DNA from: Thermococcus cleftensis
GTDB lineage: Archaea > Methanobacteriota_B > Thermococci > Thermococcales > Thermococcaceae
Length of the DNA stretch: 64,000 nucleotides
Direction of reading: 5' to 3'
Assembly (NCBI RefSeq): GCF_000265525.1
Contig: NC_018015.1
Span: forward strand, 1,214,322-1,278,321
Program-made: the position numbers and the translations under genes
The notes under the pieces: generated by a model
Seen by the model: the letters and a program-made list of their open reading frames with translations, nothing else
Database searches by the model: none
Told to the model about the DNA's origin: nothing
Part shown: positions 42,953 to 51,983 of the stretch, in pieces
How positions within the stretch are numbered: the first letter of the stretch is position 1
Layout: every line of letters starts with the position of its first letter

Positions 42953-43555
42953 TCATTCCTTGAACTCAACGAACTCCTCCTTCATGCCGTCCTTCGTGAT
43001 GACGACGACCTGAACCTTCCTGCTGCCGGTGTAGACGTCCCTCTTGCCGGCAGTCCTGACGGCCCTGATGGCGAGCTCCCTCGCCTCCTTGACGCTCATG
43101 TCCTTCTTGAAACCGTCCTCAAGGACGGCTATGGCGAAGGGACTGCCGGAGCCAGTCGCCGTGTAGTCGTCGAAGATTAACCCTCCCATCGGGTCGAGGT
43201 TGGCAAGGGTTGGCTCCTCGACGTAGCCCCCTATGATTATCTGGACGAGGTAGGGGAACCACTTGTTCTCGTTGAGTATGTTGCTGAGCAGGTTAGCCAT
43301 CGCCTTGGTGCTCATGGGCCTGTTCCAGGTGAACTGGTAGTACCTCGCCTCCGCCTCGAGCATCCTCGCGAGGGCCTGCACGTCGCCGACGCTTCCCGCG
43401 GTGGTTATGGCGATTCTGTCGGTGATCGGGACTATCTTCCTGATGTTCAGCGTTTCGACCATGTGGTCGAGGGAAGCCTGCGTATCCGCGGCCAGAACGA
43501 CACCGTCCCTGGCCTTTATTCCCACGGTGGTGGTGCCGGTTTTCTTCGTTTCCAT
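42953..43555 (-). CDS. psmB: Archaeal proteasome beta subunit
   Basis: A 200-residue N-terminal nucleophile hydrolase. A seven-residue propeptide (M-E-T-K-K-T-G) precedes the catalytic Thr8 in T-T-T-V-G; Lys and Asp of the active site follow in the usual positions (D-G-V-V-L-A-A-D-T and N-I-R-K-I). G-S-G-S-P-F near residue 130 is the conserved loop. The 20S proteasome degrades proteins in the cytosol with PAN or Cdc48. ATG 43555 after GGTGAGAG is chosen over upstream extension; a TATA box (TTTAAAAC) lies at about 43588-43595. Thermococcales often carry two beta subunits; no alpha gene is in this window. Confidence 0.94.
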   Translation of the reverse strand: METKKTGTTTVGIKARDGVVLAADTQASLDHMVETLNIRKIVPITDRIAITTAGSVGDVQALARMLEAEARYYQFTWNRPMSTKAMANLLSNILNENKWFPYLVQIIIGGYVEEPTLANLDPMGGLIFDDYTATGSGSPFAIAVLEDGFKKDMSVKEARELAIRAVRTAGKRDVYTGSRKVQVVVITKDGMKEEFVEFKE

Positions 43556-43587
43556 TCTCTCACCCCTAACCCTTCTTCTCACGCCGG

Positions 43588-43595
43588 GTTTTAAA
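43588..43595 (-). promoter_or_regulatory. TATA box for psmB
   Basis: TTTAAAAC on the minus strand, about 37 nt before ATG 43555. Confidence 0.6.
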
Positions 43596-43601
43596 CCTTT
43601 G

Positions 43602-44321
43602 CTAGACGCTGGCGAGAAGAACCCTGTGGCCGTCCACCTCCGCTATCCTTGCCTTCACACCGTAGACCTCTTCGATAATATCCGGCTCCAGCTCGCCCGG
43701 CTTCCCCTCCCAGTACTTTTCTCCTTCCTTCAGGAGGACCAGCCTGTCCGCGTAGCGGAGCGCTAAATTCAGATCGTGGAGAACGGCCACGATTATCTTC
43801 TCCTCCTTGAGGCCCTTCAGCAGCTCCATCACCATGAGGGCGTGGTTTATATCTAAGTGACTCGTCGGCTCGTCGAGGAGTATGGCTTTGCTCCCTTGAG
43901 CTAGGGCCCTCGCTATCAGCGCCAGCTGGTACTCGCCGCCGCTCAGGTTCGTTACCGGCTCCCTCCTGCGCCCCCAGAGGCCTACCCTTTTGAGCGCCCC
44001 CTTGACGTCGCCCCTCGTGACGTAGGCTCCCATCTCCACGAACTCCTCTATTGTGAAGGCAAACTCCGGAAAGGAACTCTGGGGGACGTAGGTTATAAGC
44101 CTCGCCCGCTCTGCTGGCTTCATGGCCATTAATTCCTTCTCCCCGAGCCTCACCTCGCCCCTCGGGTGGAGTATCCCGACGAGGCACTTGAGAAGTGTGC
44201 TCTTTCCGGCGCCGTTGGGTCCTATCACGACCATCAGCTCCCCAGTCCCGGCCTCTATCTCGACGCCCCTAAGAACCTCTCGCTCACCGTACGAGAAAGA
44301 AACCCTCGCCTTCAGCTTCAT
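43602..44321 (-). CDS. ABC transporter ATP-binding protein (iron/cobalamin type)
   Basis: A 239-residue ATPase with Walker [10 protein letters not shown] near residue 34, Q-loop in V-P-Q-S-S, signature L-S-G-G-E-Y-Q near 126, Walker B A-I-L-L-D-E-P-T and the switch His in V-L-H-D-L-N-L-A. It belongs to the FecE/BtuD class and pairs with the FecCD permease encoded immediately upstream, whose stop overlaps its start by four bases. No substrate-binding protein gene accompanies them here, so the substrate (ferric chelate, cobamide or heme) is open. Confidence 0.9.
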   Translation of the reverse strand: MKLKARVSFSYGEREVLRGVEIEAGTGELMVVIGPNGAGKSTLLKCLVGILHPRGEVRLGEKELMAMKPAERARLITYVPQSSFPEFAFTIEEFVEMGAYVTRGDVKGALKRVGLWGRRREPVTNLSGGEYQLALIARALAQGSKAILLDEPTSHLDINHALMVMELLKGLKEEKIIVAVLHDLNLALRYADRLVLLKEGEKYWEGKPGELEPDIIEEVYGVKARIAEVDGHRVLLASV

Positions 44322-45334
44322 GAGTACAGCTCCCCCCTCTTGTGCTTCATTAGGAGGTAGAGAAAGAAGGGCGCGCCCATCAGGGCGGTGATTATGCCCA
44401 CGGGGAGCTCCGCTGGCCTCGCGAGGATTCTCGCAAGGAGGTCTGCAACGACGAGGAGTGTCCCGCCGAAGAGCGCGCTCGCGGGGGTCAGCTCGCGGTG
44501 GTTTGGACCGAGGAGGAGGCGCATTATGTGGGGGCTGACTAGACCGATGAAGCCTATTATTCCAGCCGTTGAGACTGCGAAGGCCGTGAGAAGGGCTATG
44601 GCTACGATGAAAAGCTTTCTGTAGAGGTGCAGGTCAAGGCCGAGGGCTATGCTTTCCTCTCCGAGGAGGATAAGGTTCAGCTCGCGCCACTTCCAGACGA
44701 GGAAGCCAACACCGAGGAGTGCAACGATGAACATTTCACCCACGTCTCTCCAGCTCGACCCGTTGAATGTGCCCATGAGCCACATCCAGGTCACGTGGGC
44801 CCTCTCGCCCTGGCTGATGATGAGGTACCAGGTCACCGCTCCGGCCAGGAAGCCGTAGGCTATCCCCGCCAGCAGGAGCGTATCGACCGGCACCCTTCCA
44901 TCGACCTTGGAGACGGTGTAGACTATGAACACCGAGAGCAGGGCCGAGGCCAGGGCCAGGCCGCCCATATGCTGGGGCGCGTAGATAGCCCCTAGCGCCG
45001 CACCTATGCCCGCCCCCGCGCTGACGCCGATTATGTACGGGTCAGCGAGAGGGTTCCTGAAGAGGGCCTGACTCGCCACGCCAGCGGAGGCCAGCGCGGT
45101 GCCCACTAGATAAGCCAGTAGAACCCTCGGGAGGCGGAGCTCCCAGATTATGACGAAGTACCTCGGCTTCTCGCCGGGAGAAATTCCTGGGAAGAAGGCG
45201 GACAGGGTCGATTTTATCCCGTAGGCTATGCCTGCCGTCACGTCCGAGGGGCTGAGGCTAACGGAGCCGACGTAGGTGCCCAGGAAGAGGGAAACCACTG
45301 AGAGCAGTGCCAGCCCTGGGAGCCACTTTCTCAT
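44318..45334 (-). CDS. FecCD-family ABC transporter permease
   Basis: A 338-residue polytopic permease with about ten membrane segments. Family motifs include L-R-L-P-R-V-L near residue 69, the F-R-N-P-L-A-D-P-Y-I-I-G-V segment near 92 and G-F-I-G-L-V-S-P-H-I-M-R near 268, which forms the coupling region with the ATPase. Start ATG 45334 is at a distance from the TATA-like CTTTAAA (45359-45365) that predicts a leaderless message. With the overlapping ATPase it makes an importer core; the binding protein must be encoded elsewhere. Confidence 0.9.
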   Translation of the reverse strand: MRKWLPGLALLSVVSLFLGTYVGSVSLSPSDVTAGIAYGIKSTLSAFFPGISPGEKPRYFVIIWELRLPRVLLAYLVGTALASAGVASQALFRNPLADPYIIGVSAGAGIGAALGAIYAPQHMGGLALASALLSVFIVYTVSKVDGRVPVDTLLLAGIAYGFLAGAVTWYLIISQGERAHVTWMWLMGTFNGSSWRDVGEMFIVALLGVGFLVWKWRELNLILLGEESIALGLDLHLYRKLFIVAIALLTAFAVSTAGIIGFIGLVSPHIMRLLLGPNHRELTPASALFGGTLLVVADLLARILARPAELPVGIITALMGAPFFLYLLMKHKRGELYS

Positions 45335-45358
45335 GGAGTCGGATTATTTGTCCAGGCG

Positions 45359-45365
45359 TTTAAAG
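45359..45365 (-). promoter_or_regulatory. TATA box for the FecCD/FecE-type operon
   Basis: CTTTAAA on the minus strand, centred 28 nt before ATG 45334. A direct repeat GTTCCGGAG at 45375-45383 and 45398-45406 in the divergent gap flanks the opposite TATA box and may be a shared operator. Confidence 0.5.
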
Positions 45366-45389
45366 GTTTTGGGTGTTCCGGAGGGAAAC

Positions 45390-45397
45390 GATAAATA
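45390..45397 (+). promoter_or_regulatory. TATA-like box for the 642-residue surface protein
   Basis: GATAAATA about 37 nt before ATG 45431, between the two GTTCCGGAG copies. Confidence 0.5.
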
Positions 45398-45430
45398 GTT
45401 CCGGAGTGTAAGTTCCATGGGGTGGTTAAG

Positions 45431-47359
45431 ATGCGGAGGATCCACGCGCTCTTCGTATCATTGCTGCTGCTGGCTTCTGTTTTGCCCGCCGCGGCTCCAG
45501 CCGTGGTGGTGACGGCCCCCAGACCTCCCCTGATCATCGTTGGCAATCCCCCCGCCGGACACTCCGTGGCGCCCTACACCGATTACACCGTCTATTTCCT
45601 CGTGGCCGATGACTACGGCGTCACCACAGGCTCGGGCAGGATAGCGGCCTACTACAGGATAAACGGCGGCGAGTGGAAGGAGGCTTACCTCAAGACCACC
45701 GCCGAGAACCCTGTGGTGGCATCTCTGAGGGCGAGGTTCTACGGGGAGAGCCAGAACTTCTACGTCTTCTACCGCAGGTTCACCATACCTGGCCTTCCTC
45801 CCGGGAGCAGGGTTGAGTTCCGCGTGGAGGCAACCGACGTTGAGGGGCACACCTCATACAGCCCGGTTTACACCTACTACGTCGTCAATCCCCAAAGCCC
45901 GAGGGTTCTCGTAGTGGATCCGTCGGTGGACGCGGTGGGCTTCCTTCCGTATCTCGACTCGATAGAGGGGCAGCTGAACGTTTCTCGGGATTACTACCAC
46001 TACAACCTGTCCGACGTCGAGGCCGTGGCGGGGCCGCTGGGTAGGGTTAAGGGCGATCTCTTCACCGTCCACCGCTGGGAGCTCCTGGCTGGGGAATACA
46101 ACATCAGCGTCGTTTCACCCAGCGAGCTGAGAAAAGCTCTCGAGGATTTCGAACCCCAGGTCGTGATACTCTCTAACCTGTGGCTCCCGGAGTGGGGACT
46201 GAGCGGAGAGGATATGAAGGCCCTCCACGATTACCTCCACCTCAACGGGGCGGGCCTCATCGTGACGTCCGGAACGCTCCTCGACTCCACGAACCCCCAG
46301 CACATAGGAACTCCCGGAAACATCAGCGTGGCTTCAATGCTCCGCATGGAGCCCCTCCAGCTTGCTCTGGCCGTTCGGAAGGCTCTCAACGTGAGCGACG
46401 TCCCGCTCATGGTGATGAACGTGAACACGGGCTATCCGCTGACCCTCTCCAGGAAGGGTCCCTTCGACGGCGGCCGCCTGGAGGTGAACGTTTCGACCAC
46501 CGTTGGCTGGCAGTACTACCTCCCTGCCCAGGCCAGGGGAATCGCTGATAGGAGCGTGGAGCTGTTTATCCGGGAGAACGGAAGGGCTGTGCGCGAGATG
46601 GAGGAGGCGGTGGCCAACCTGACCGGTGCGAGGTTCAACTTCTCGATGACGTTCGCCATGGCGGGAGCACTCGCGAATATGGAGGTGGTAGACGGCGGAG
46701 TCCTCGTGACCTACGGTGGCCTCTCAGCCACACTTCCCCTAGAGGGAAAGCTCCTTGAAAGGGTGAGGCTTCTCCACGCTCTCCGGAAGCGCTATCCCGT
46801 AATCCTCGCCCGCACTGACGACTACAGTGCTGCCATACTGGCCAGCGACGGTGATTACCGCGCGGTTTACAGCTCCCTTGAGCTTGAAGCCGGTGGCGAG
46901 ACGGAGTTTGGCATTCTGAGGGATCTGGTAGACTGGGCAATGAAGCCCTCTCCCCAGATGCCCGAGGTCGTCGTCCTCTCCAACGACATCGACTGGAACA
47001 TAAAGGGTCGCCTCCTGGCCTCCCAGCTCCAGGCTCTCGGCTTCACCGTCACCAGGGTCACCGCGGAGGACATTGAGTCGCGCAGGGACGCGAAGGTCGT
47101 CCTTATCCTTGGGGGGCCTGACGCCTACGACGGGGTTGGAGACTACGTCAGGCAGGTGCTCAGCGCTGGGGAGCAGGAGGCCGTGAGAACCGGCAGGAGG
47201 GGAGTTTTCGCCAAGACGGACGTCTGGAGCGGTGGACAGGTGGTGATAGTGCTCGCCGGCAGGGACAGGTGGGGAACGGGAGAAAAGATAAAGGCCTACA
47301 TGGAAGGGGTCGATTTCGGATACGCGGAGCTGCTTGCGGGGTTCGCGGCCCTGATCTGA
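45431..47359 (+). CDS. Secreted surface protein of unknown function
   Basis: A 642-residue exported protein with a signal peptide (R-R-I-H-A-L-F then a hydrophobic stretch to about residue 25). The N-terminal third is beta-rich (Ig/fibronectin-like, Y-T-D-Y-T-V-Y-F-L-V-A-D-D-Y). The middle contains alternating strands and helices (V-V-I-L-S-N-L-W, G-L-I-V-T-S-G-T) like a glutamine-amidotransferase-like fold. The last 130 residues (V-V-V-L-S-N-D-I-D-W, V-V-L-I-L-G-G-P-D-A-Y-D) resemble S-layer-associated C-terminal domains of Thermococcales. It shares a divergent promoter with the FecCD/FecE-type importer. ATG 45431 follows GGTGG. Confidence 0.72.
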   Translation: MRRIHALFVSLLLLASVLPAAAPAVVVTAPRPPLIIVGNPPAGHSVAPYTDYTVYFLVADDYGVTTGSGRIAAYYRINGGEWKEAYLKTTAENPVVASLRARFYGESQNFYVFYRRFTIPGLPPGSRVEFRVEATDVEGHTSYSPVYTYYVVNPQSPRVLVVDPSVDAVGFLPYLDSIEGQLNVSRDYYHYNLSDVEAVAGPLGRVKGDLFTVHRWELLAGEYNISVVSPSELRKALEDFEPQVVILSNLWLPEWGLSGEDMKALHDYLHLNGAGLIVTSGTLLDSTNPQHIGTPGNISVASMLRMEPLQLALAVRKALNVSDVPLMVMNVNTGYPLTLSRKGPFDGGRLEVNVSTTVGWQYYLPAQARGIADRSVELFIRENGRAVREMEEAVANLTGARFNFSMTFAMAGALANMEVVDGGVLVTYGGLSATLPLEGKLLERVRLLHALRKRYPVILARTDDYSAAILASDGDYRAVYSSLELEAGGETEFGILRDLVDWAMKPSPQMPEVVVLSNDIDWNIKGRLLASQLQALGFTVTRVTAEDIESRRDAKVVLILGGPDAYDGVGDYVRQVLSAGEQEAVRTGRRGVFAKTDVWSGGQVVIVLAGRDRWGTGEKIKAYMEGVDFGYAELLAGFAALI

Positions 47360-47360
47360 T

Positions 47361-47380
47361 CCCGCTTTTCTGTTTTCTTT
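47361..47380 (+). terminator. T-rich 3' end after the 642-residue protein gene
   Basis: CTTTTCTGTTTTCTTT follows the stop at 47359 at once; no stem precedes it. Typical oligo-T archaeal termination. Confidence 0.45.
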
Positions 47381-47461
47381 AGCCCCGTGTGGTCTTTTGA
47401 ACAAAAATCAGCCAGGAATCCGGTCATCATCTCGCCCTCAGTTTCGAGAGTGCTCATCACG

Positions 47462-47479
47462 CCGGGGTGGCCACCCCGG
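47462..47479. repeat. Perfect 18-bp GC-rich palindrome
   Basis: CCGGGGTGGCCACCCCGG reads identically on both strands. It lies about 65 nt upstream of the TATA box of the next gene in a 215-base gap. It could be an operator, a recombination site or chance; nothing else in the gap was recognised. Confidence 0.5.
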
Positions 47480-47543
47480 TTTGGGATTCTCCCCGGGCCT
47501 TAAAAGCTTTGATGGGCCAGTTTATAATTATCAAATCGAAAAG

Positions 47544-47551
47544 TTTTTATA
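47544..47551 (+). promoter_or_regulatory. TATA box for the AT-richer secreted protein
   Basis: TTTTTATA centred about 27 nt before ATG 47575, predicting a leaderless transcript. Confidence 0.6.
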
Positions 47552-47574
47552 CTACAAGTTGTTTGCTCTCCTCG

Positions 47575-49128
47575 ATGATGACAATGGAATGCAGAAAAGC
47601 TGTTGCGTTAATTCTCGGCCTCGTGATAATAGGGCCCTTCCTGTGGACAGTTTTCAGTACGCCGGTTGAGGCGAGCGACTATGCCGGAGTCAAAGTTGTT
47701 TACTACAAGAGTCCTCCGCTAAAAGAGCCGGTGGTTAGGGTAATACTGCAGGACAAGGGTCTTAAAACAGTGACGGTTATTGCAATGCTTCCAGATGGGA
47801 CTCCATTGAGTTTAGGAGTTTATTCCGGAAGAAATGAAATTAAACTTGACTATAATAGACTTAAGGAGTATGCAGAAAACTGGGAACTGCAGTTGAGGGC
47901 TTCTGGCACGAATCCTTCTTGGGTAAGACCGGGAATAATTCTTCTTGGCACGAGCTATGAAGACGATGGGCTCTACTACTTCATCGGTGGGGTTCCACTG
48001 GATATCGGAAAATTCCGTGAAGGTAACACAGTAGAAATCCAAGTAAACAGGAGATTCCAAAAGTTGCTCTCTAGGGAACAACTCCAAAAACTTGAACTAA
48101 ACGTTAGCTTCGATGCAACAAGTCAAGATGTTAGTGTGGAGAGCTTTCCTCCGGATTGGTTTTTAGAGGAGTGTTATTCTGATCCGTATTACCCATATTG
48201 CTATGTATGGGAGCTTGAGGAGGTTATTGATATTGAAAGAGACACTGAGATTCCTTTGGCAGTGGCGTATGTCCATGGGGACGTTAATGATATAGACGAC
48301 ATTGTTCTCAGAGAGCAGTTTGAATCTTCCACAAGCTATGGCATTGAAATAACCTTCTCTGCCGTCGCTGCGGTTGACAAAACGGGAACCGGTTCAAGTT
48401 ACGAGGGCAGTGTTGTAGGAACGGTTTACACACTAGGGGGGGACAATATTTGGCTTTCGTATTCAGAATGGATACATAATGATGAAATTAGTAATCCCAC
48501 CATAGTTGGGATCGGTATTAAAGGTGATGCTGCCATAACGAAATATCGTTTACACTTGGTTGGTGCGGTAGATGTAGAACTCGATCAAACTGCATATATT
48601 CTCATGGCCCAGCCAGTCGTAAATTATAATCAACTCCAGGCTGTTTCCTTGAAGGAGTATGGATATCCTTCTCCATATGGTGGCACATTATCAAGAATCA
48701 TGTACTATACACAGAAATACTGGGAACCTGGAGGTACTGTAAATACAAACTACCTTGATGTGAACAACATTGTTGTTGCACACGATGTCTCAACTATTCC
48801 GCTACTTAGCGCTTCGGCGGCAGTTTTACCTGCTCTTTCACTGCCAGCGGATGTTGTTCTCTATCCTCTGCTGCTTTCAGTTGGAATTGGGCTAACTGAA
48901 GACCGTCAGGAATATGCCCTTGTTGGTATAACAGTCTTGCCTACTGACAAAGACAAGACATTCCAAGCTACTTTCTATCGCAGTTCGGTGAGATTTGACT
49001 ATAACGGCCAGGGATACTACCTTGGTTCTATGTATGCGGACATATACGTGCCAGAATCATATTGGATTCCGATATGCGATCCTAATACTGGGATATGCAT
49101 TGAGGCTACAGAGTATTCTGAAGAATGA
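47575..49128 (+). CDS. Secreted protein of unknown function, AT-richer gene
   Basis: A 517-residue exported protein with a signal or anchor segment (A-V-A-L-I-L-G-L-V-I-I-G-P-F-L-W). The mature part has many short beta strands, four Cys in the E-E-C-Y and Y-C-Y, P-I-C and G-I-C segments, and a hydrophobic stretch near residues 405-435. No family recognised. Codon use is visibly more A/T-ending than in neighbours. The TATA spacing predicts a leaderless start at ATG 47575; the ATGs at 47578 and 47584 are alternatives. A T-rich terminator region follows at 49131-49156. Confidence 0.7.
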   Translation: MMTMECRKAVALILGLVIIGPFLWTVFSTPVEASDYAGVKVVYYKSPPLKEPVVRVILQDKGLKTVTVIAMLPDGTPLSLGVYSGRNEIKLDYNRLKEYAENWELQLRASGTNPSWVRPGIILLGTSYEDDGLYYFIGGVPLDIGKFREGNTVEIQVNRRFQKLLSREQLQKLELNVSFDATSQDVSVESFPPDWFLEECYSDPYYPYCYVWELEEVIDIERDTEIPLAVAYVHGDVNDIDDIVLREQFESSTSYGIEITFSAVAAVDKTGTGSSYEGSVVGTVYTLGGDNIWLSYSEWIHNDEISNPTIVGIGIKGDAAITKYRLHLVGAVDVELDQTAYILMAQPVVNYNQLQAVSLKEYGYPSPYGGTLSRIMYYTQKYWEPGGTVNTNYLDVNNIVVAHDVSTIPLLSASAAVLPALSLPADVVLYPLLLSVGIGLTEDRQEYALVGITVLPTDKDKTFQATFYRSSVRFDYNGQGYYLGSMYADIYVPESYWIPICDPNTGICIEATEYSEE

Positions 49129-49130
49129 GC

Positions 49131-49156
49131 TCTCTTTAATTTTCTTTATCTTTTTT
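49131..49156 (+). terminator. T-rich terminator
   Basis: Three T-rich runs (CTCTTTAATTTTC, TTTATC, TTTTTT) follow the stop at 49128, a typical archaeal oligo-T terminator. Confidence 0.55.
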
Positions 49157-49195
49157 AAGGCTAAACATTAAAAGCTCCGGGGCGTAGGTTATAAC

Positions 49196-49699
49196 ATGAG
49201 CGTCTCCTTCAGGCAGTTTGGGGGGAGGATCCCCCTGGCGATGGTGGCTATAAGGCCAGCAAAGCTCTTTGACATTCCCGACGTGGTGAGGATAGAGCGT
49301 GAGTCTTTCCGGGAGGAGTACCCCCGTGGCGTGTTCCTGGTTTTCCTCGAGAACAACCCGGACACTTTCCTGGTGGCCGAGTACAACGGAAAGGTGATAG
49401 GCTACGTTATGGGTTACCTCCGGCCAGATTTGGAGGGGCACATAATGAGCATAGCCGTTGATCCAGCTTACCGGGGTAACGGCATAGGCTCCGCCCTTCT
49501 CACCGAGGTCATCGAAAGGCTAATAAGCAAGGGCGCGCGCTACATCGGCCTGGAGGTTCGCGTGAGCAACGAAAAGGCCATAAGGCTCTACGAGCGCCTC
49601 GGCTTCAGGAAGATAAAGAGGATAATCGGCTACTATGCCGACGGCGAAGATGCTTACTACATGCTAATGCCCGCGGAGGAGTGGGGTGGGAGGAATTGA
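49196..49699 (+). CDS. rimI: Ribosomal-protein-alanine/N-terminal acetyltransferase
   Basis: A 167-residue GNAT acetyltransferase. The acetyl-CoA loop is R-G-N-G-I-G near residue 97; the preceding strand H-I-M-S-I-A-V-D and the following helix fit the RimI/Ard1 group, which acetylates protein N-termini in archaea. N-terminal residues 1-15 precede the GNAT core. ATG 49196 lies about 27 nt from an ATTAAAAG TATA-like element (49167-49174), consistent with a leaderless transcript; a second ATG about 15 codons in could also serve. It overlaps the endonuclease gene by four bases (TTGA). Confidence 0.9.
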   Translation: MSVSFRQFGGRIPLAMVAIRPAKLFDIPDVVRIERESFREEYPRGVFLVFLENNPDTFLVAEYNGKVIGYVMGYLRPDLEGHIMSIAVDPAYRGNGIGSALLTEVIERLISKGARYIGLEVRVSNEKAIRLYERLGFRKIKRIIGYYADGEDAYYMLMPAEEWGGRN

Positions 49700-50211
49700 A
49701 GGAACCCATAGTCTTTCAGCTCAGTGGCGACAGGGTCTTCAGCGAGCGCGAGAAGGCGATAAACCAGTTCTACAACAAGCGCTATTTCGGGGAGGTCGTG
49801 AACGGAAAGCTCTTTCTCTCGCTCATAGAGGCCGCCTACCTGATGGAGAAAGGAAAGATAAGGGTCTTCGACGGTGACAGGGAACTCTCCTTCCGCGAGC
49901 TGGTTGAGCTCGGCAGGAAGCGCGACGACCAGTTCGACATAAAGCTCCTCGTTTACACCGACCTGCGCGACAGGGGCTACACGGTGAAGTCCGCCCTCAA
50001 GTTCGGCTCCCATTTCCGCGTTTACAGGCGGGGAATGGACGAGCACTCCCAGTGGCTGATATGGGTTGTCCCGGAGAACCTTCGCTTCAGTCCAAACGAC
50101 ATTACCGCCCGCGTCCGTGTCGCCCACGGCGTCAGGAAGAACATGGTGATGGCGGTCGTTGATGAGGACAACGACGTGGTGTACTACAAGATCGAGTGGG
50201 TGAAGTTCTAA
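49696..50211 (+). CDS. endA: tRNA-splicing endonuclease
   Basis: A 171-residue archaeal splicing endonuclease of the homodimer/homotetramer size. The catalytic triad is present in the C-terminal domain: Tyr in R-V-Y-R-R-G, His in D-E-H-S-Q-W, and Lys in G-V-R-K-N. It removes bulge-helix-bulge introns from tRNA and other RNAs in the nucleoid/cytosol. The TTG start at 49696 overlaps the rimI stop and follows a GGTGGGAGG ribosome site; the upstream GTG 49681 would put that site inside the gene. Confidence 0.93.
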   Translation: MKEPIVFQLSGDRVFSEREKAINQFYNKRYFGEVVNGKLFLSLIEAAYLMEKGKIRVFDGDRELSFRELVELGRKRDDQFDIKLLVYTDLRDRGYTVKSALKFGSHFRVYRRGMDEHSQWLIWVVPENLRFSPNDITARVRVAHGVRKNMVMAVVDEDNDVVYYKIEWVKF

Positions 50212-50232
50212 AAGAAAATGATGGGGTGGGGT

Positions 50233-51420
50233 TCACTTCAAGAACCCGGTCTTCTTCCCGAGGTCTTCGAAGGCGTCGATGACGTACTGGAGGTCCTCCT
50301 TGCTGTGGCCGGCCGATGGCTCGAGCCTTATCCTCGCGGTTCCGAGCGGGACGGTCGGGTAAACTATCGCCTGCGCGAAGATGTTGTACTCCTCGTAGAG
50401 CCTCCTGCTGAACTCCTGGGCGAGCTTCTCGTCGTAGAGCATGACCGGCGTAATCGGGTGCTTGGTGTTGCCGAGGTCGTAGCCTAACTCGCGGAGCCCG
50501 TTCTGGAGGAAGTGGGTGTTGTCCCAGAGCTTTTTAACGAGCTCGTCGCTCCTCTGGAGTATCTCGACGGCCGCTATTGCAGCCGCTACATCGGGCGGGT
50601 TGGGCGCGCTGGAGAAGAGGAACGGTCTGGCCCTCTGGCGGAGGTAGTCTATGGCCTCCTCCGGGCCGGCGACGTAGCCGCCTATAACACCGAAGGCCTT
50701 GCTGAGCGTTCCCATCTCGAAGTCAACCCTGTCGTGGAGCTTGAAGTGGTCCACTATACCTCTCCCGTGCTCTCCGAGGACGCCCTCACCGTGCGCGTCG
50801 TCGATGTAGATTATCGCGTCGTACTGCTCCGCCAGCTCGGCCATCTCGGGGAGCGGGGCGAGGTCACCGTCCATCGAGAAGACACCGTCGCTGACGATGA
50901 TTTTCTTCTTCTTGTCCTTGTTCTCCTTGAGGCGCTTCTCGAGGTCCTCCATGTCGATGTGCTTGTAGATCACCTTCGGCGCGCCGCTGAGGCGCATTCC
51001 GTCTATGATGCTCGCGTGGTTGAGCTCCTCGCTGATGAAAACCCCGTCCTCGCCCTTCCTGAGGAGTGCACTTATAGCTCCCAGGTTCGCGTTGTAACCG
51101 CTCTGGAGGAGTATGGCAGCTTCCCTCTTCTTGAACTTGGCCAGCTTCTCCTCCAGTTCAACGTGGAGCTCCATGGTGCCGGCTATGGTTCTGACGGCAC
51201 CGGCACCGACGCCGTAGTCGAGGATTGCCCTTATCGCGGCGTAGCGGATCTCCGGGTGGGCCGCTAAGCCGAGGTAGTTGTTGGAGCACATGTTGAGAAC
51301 CTTCTTCCCATCAACGACAACCCAGGGGCCCTGGGCGCTTTCAAGCTTCCTTATGGTCACGTAGAGCCCCTTGTCCTTGAGCTCCTGAAGCTCCTCCTTA
51401 ATCCAGTCAAGCTTCCCCAT
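50233..51420 (-). CDS. kbl: 2-amino-3-ketobutyrate coenzyme A ligase (alpha-oxoamine synthase)
   Basis: A 395-residue PLP-dependent alpha-oxoamine synthase. The lysine that binds PLP lies in T-L-S-K-A-F-G near residue 242; [10 protein letters not shown] near 208 and N-N-Y-L-G near 46 are family motifs. The enzyme cleaves 2-amino-3-oxobutyrate to glycine and acetyl-CoA in threonine breakdown; the Thermococcus enzyme can also be ligase-type for other acyl-CoAs. Length is normal. GGTGG before ATG 51420 selects the start; TATA (minus strand) at 51452-51459. Confidence 0.93.
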   Translation of the reverse strand: MGKLDWIKEELQELKDKGLYVTIRKLESAQGPWVVVDGKKVLNMCSNNYLGLAAHPEIRYAAIRAILDYGVGAGAVRTIAGTMELHVELEEKLAKFKKREAAILLQSGYNANLGAISALLRKGEDGVFISEELNHASIIDGMRLSGAPKVIYKHIDMEDLEKRLKENKDKKKKIIVSDGVFSMDGDLAPLPEMAELAEQYDAIIYIDDAHGEGVLGEHGRGIVDHFKLHDRVDFEMGTLSKAFGVIGGYVAGPEEAIDYLRQRARPFLFSSAPNPPDVAAAIAAVEILQRSDELVKKLWDNTHFLQNGLRELGYDLGNTKHPITPVMLYDEKLAQEFSRRLYEEYNIFAQAIVYPTVPLGTARIRLEPSAGHSKEDLQYVIDAFEDLGKKTGFLK

Positions 51421-51451
51421 GAGAACCACCGGTTGTAGTTGGACACCGGAG

Positions 51452-51459
51452 TATAAAAG
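51452..51459 (-). promoter_or_regulatory. TATA box for kbl
   Basis: CTTTTATA on the minus strand, about 35 nt before ATG 51420. Confidence 0.65.
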
Positions 51460-51475
51460 TTTTGCAGTGAACCCG

Positions 51476-51934
51476 TTAGTGCAGTCTGATTATTGCCACG
51501 AGAAGTGCTAAAAGGGCCAGCGCAAAACTTCCGCCGATTTCCAGCCTGTAGTCGTGCCTCTTATCTGGATACTTTTCGATTAACTTTGCCTTTACCCTAA
51601 AATTTCTCGGCCCGATAACGGTAATCGACAACCCCCACCCCCTTCTGGAGAGCGGGTAGAATGGTGGGATAACGCCGGTGAAGAAGTCGAGGAAGAGGTG
51701 GCTCGCCCAGCCGAGGGCGAAGAGCAGGGGGAGGCCTTTGAGGAGGTAACCGGCCAGCAGGGCGGGCAGAAGCGCCAAGAGGGAATGGAAGTAGGAGCGG
51801 TGTTCTTCGGCCAGGGCGTCCAGGTCGGGAAAGACAGCACCGATGGTTAGGGCAACCAGCGCCCCGACTTTTGGCTCCGGAGCGAGTGCCAGATAAACCA
51901 AGCCCGGAATCGAGGCGTGCTCAAGCGGGTCCAT
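51476..51934 (-). CDS. YdjM/DUF457-like membrane hydrolase family protein
   Basis: A 152-residue membrane protein with about four hydrophobic segments and the metal-site motifs H-A-S-I-P, F-P-D-L-D, S-Y-F-H-S and S-H-L-F-L-D-F of the YdjM/DUF457 superfamily; it is a distant paralogue of the 29027-29593 gene. Substrate unknown. The start is ATG 51934; a minus-strand TATA-like CCTTTATGAG at 51959-51968 predicts a leaderless message. It is divergent from the RFC small subunit and probably shares the intervening region. Confidence 0.78.
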   Translation of the reverse strand: MDPLEHASIPGLVYLALAPEPKVGALVALTIGAVFPDLDALAEEHRSYFHSLLALLPALLAGYLLKGLPLLFALGWASHLFLDFFTGVIPPFYPLSRRGWGLSITVIGPRNFRVKAKLIEKYPDKRHDYRLEIGGSFALALLALLVAIIRLH

Positions 51935-51943
51935 GGCAAAGCC

Positions 51944-51968
51944 CTTAAACTCTTGGCTCTCATAAAGG
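51944..51968. promoter_or_regulatory. Divergent promoter between YdjM-like gene and rfcS
   Basis: CTTAAAC (51944-51950) serves the plus strand (rfcS start at 51984) and CCTTTATGAG (51959-51968, minus strand) the hydrolase gene. The two core elements interleave within 25 bases, so activity in one direction may affect the other. Confidence 0.45.
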
Positions 51969-51983
51969 TTTAGGTGGAAATCC

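Noticed and set aside
47397-47669. ORF of 90 codons overlapping the start of the AT-richer secreted protein
   Set aside because: It crosses the palindrome, promoter and signal peptide of the real gene and has no start signal.
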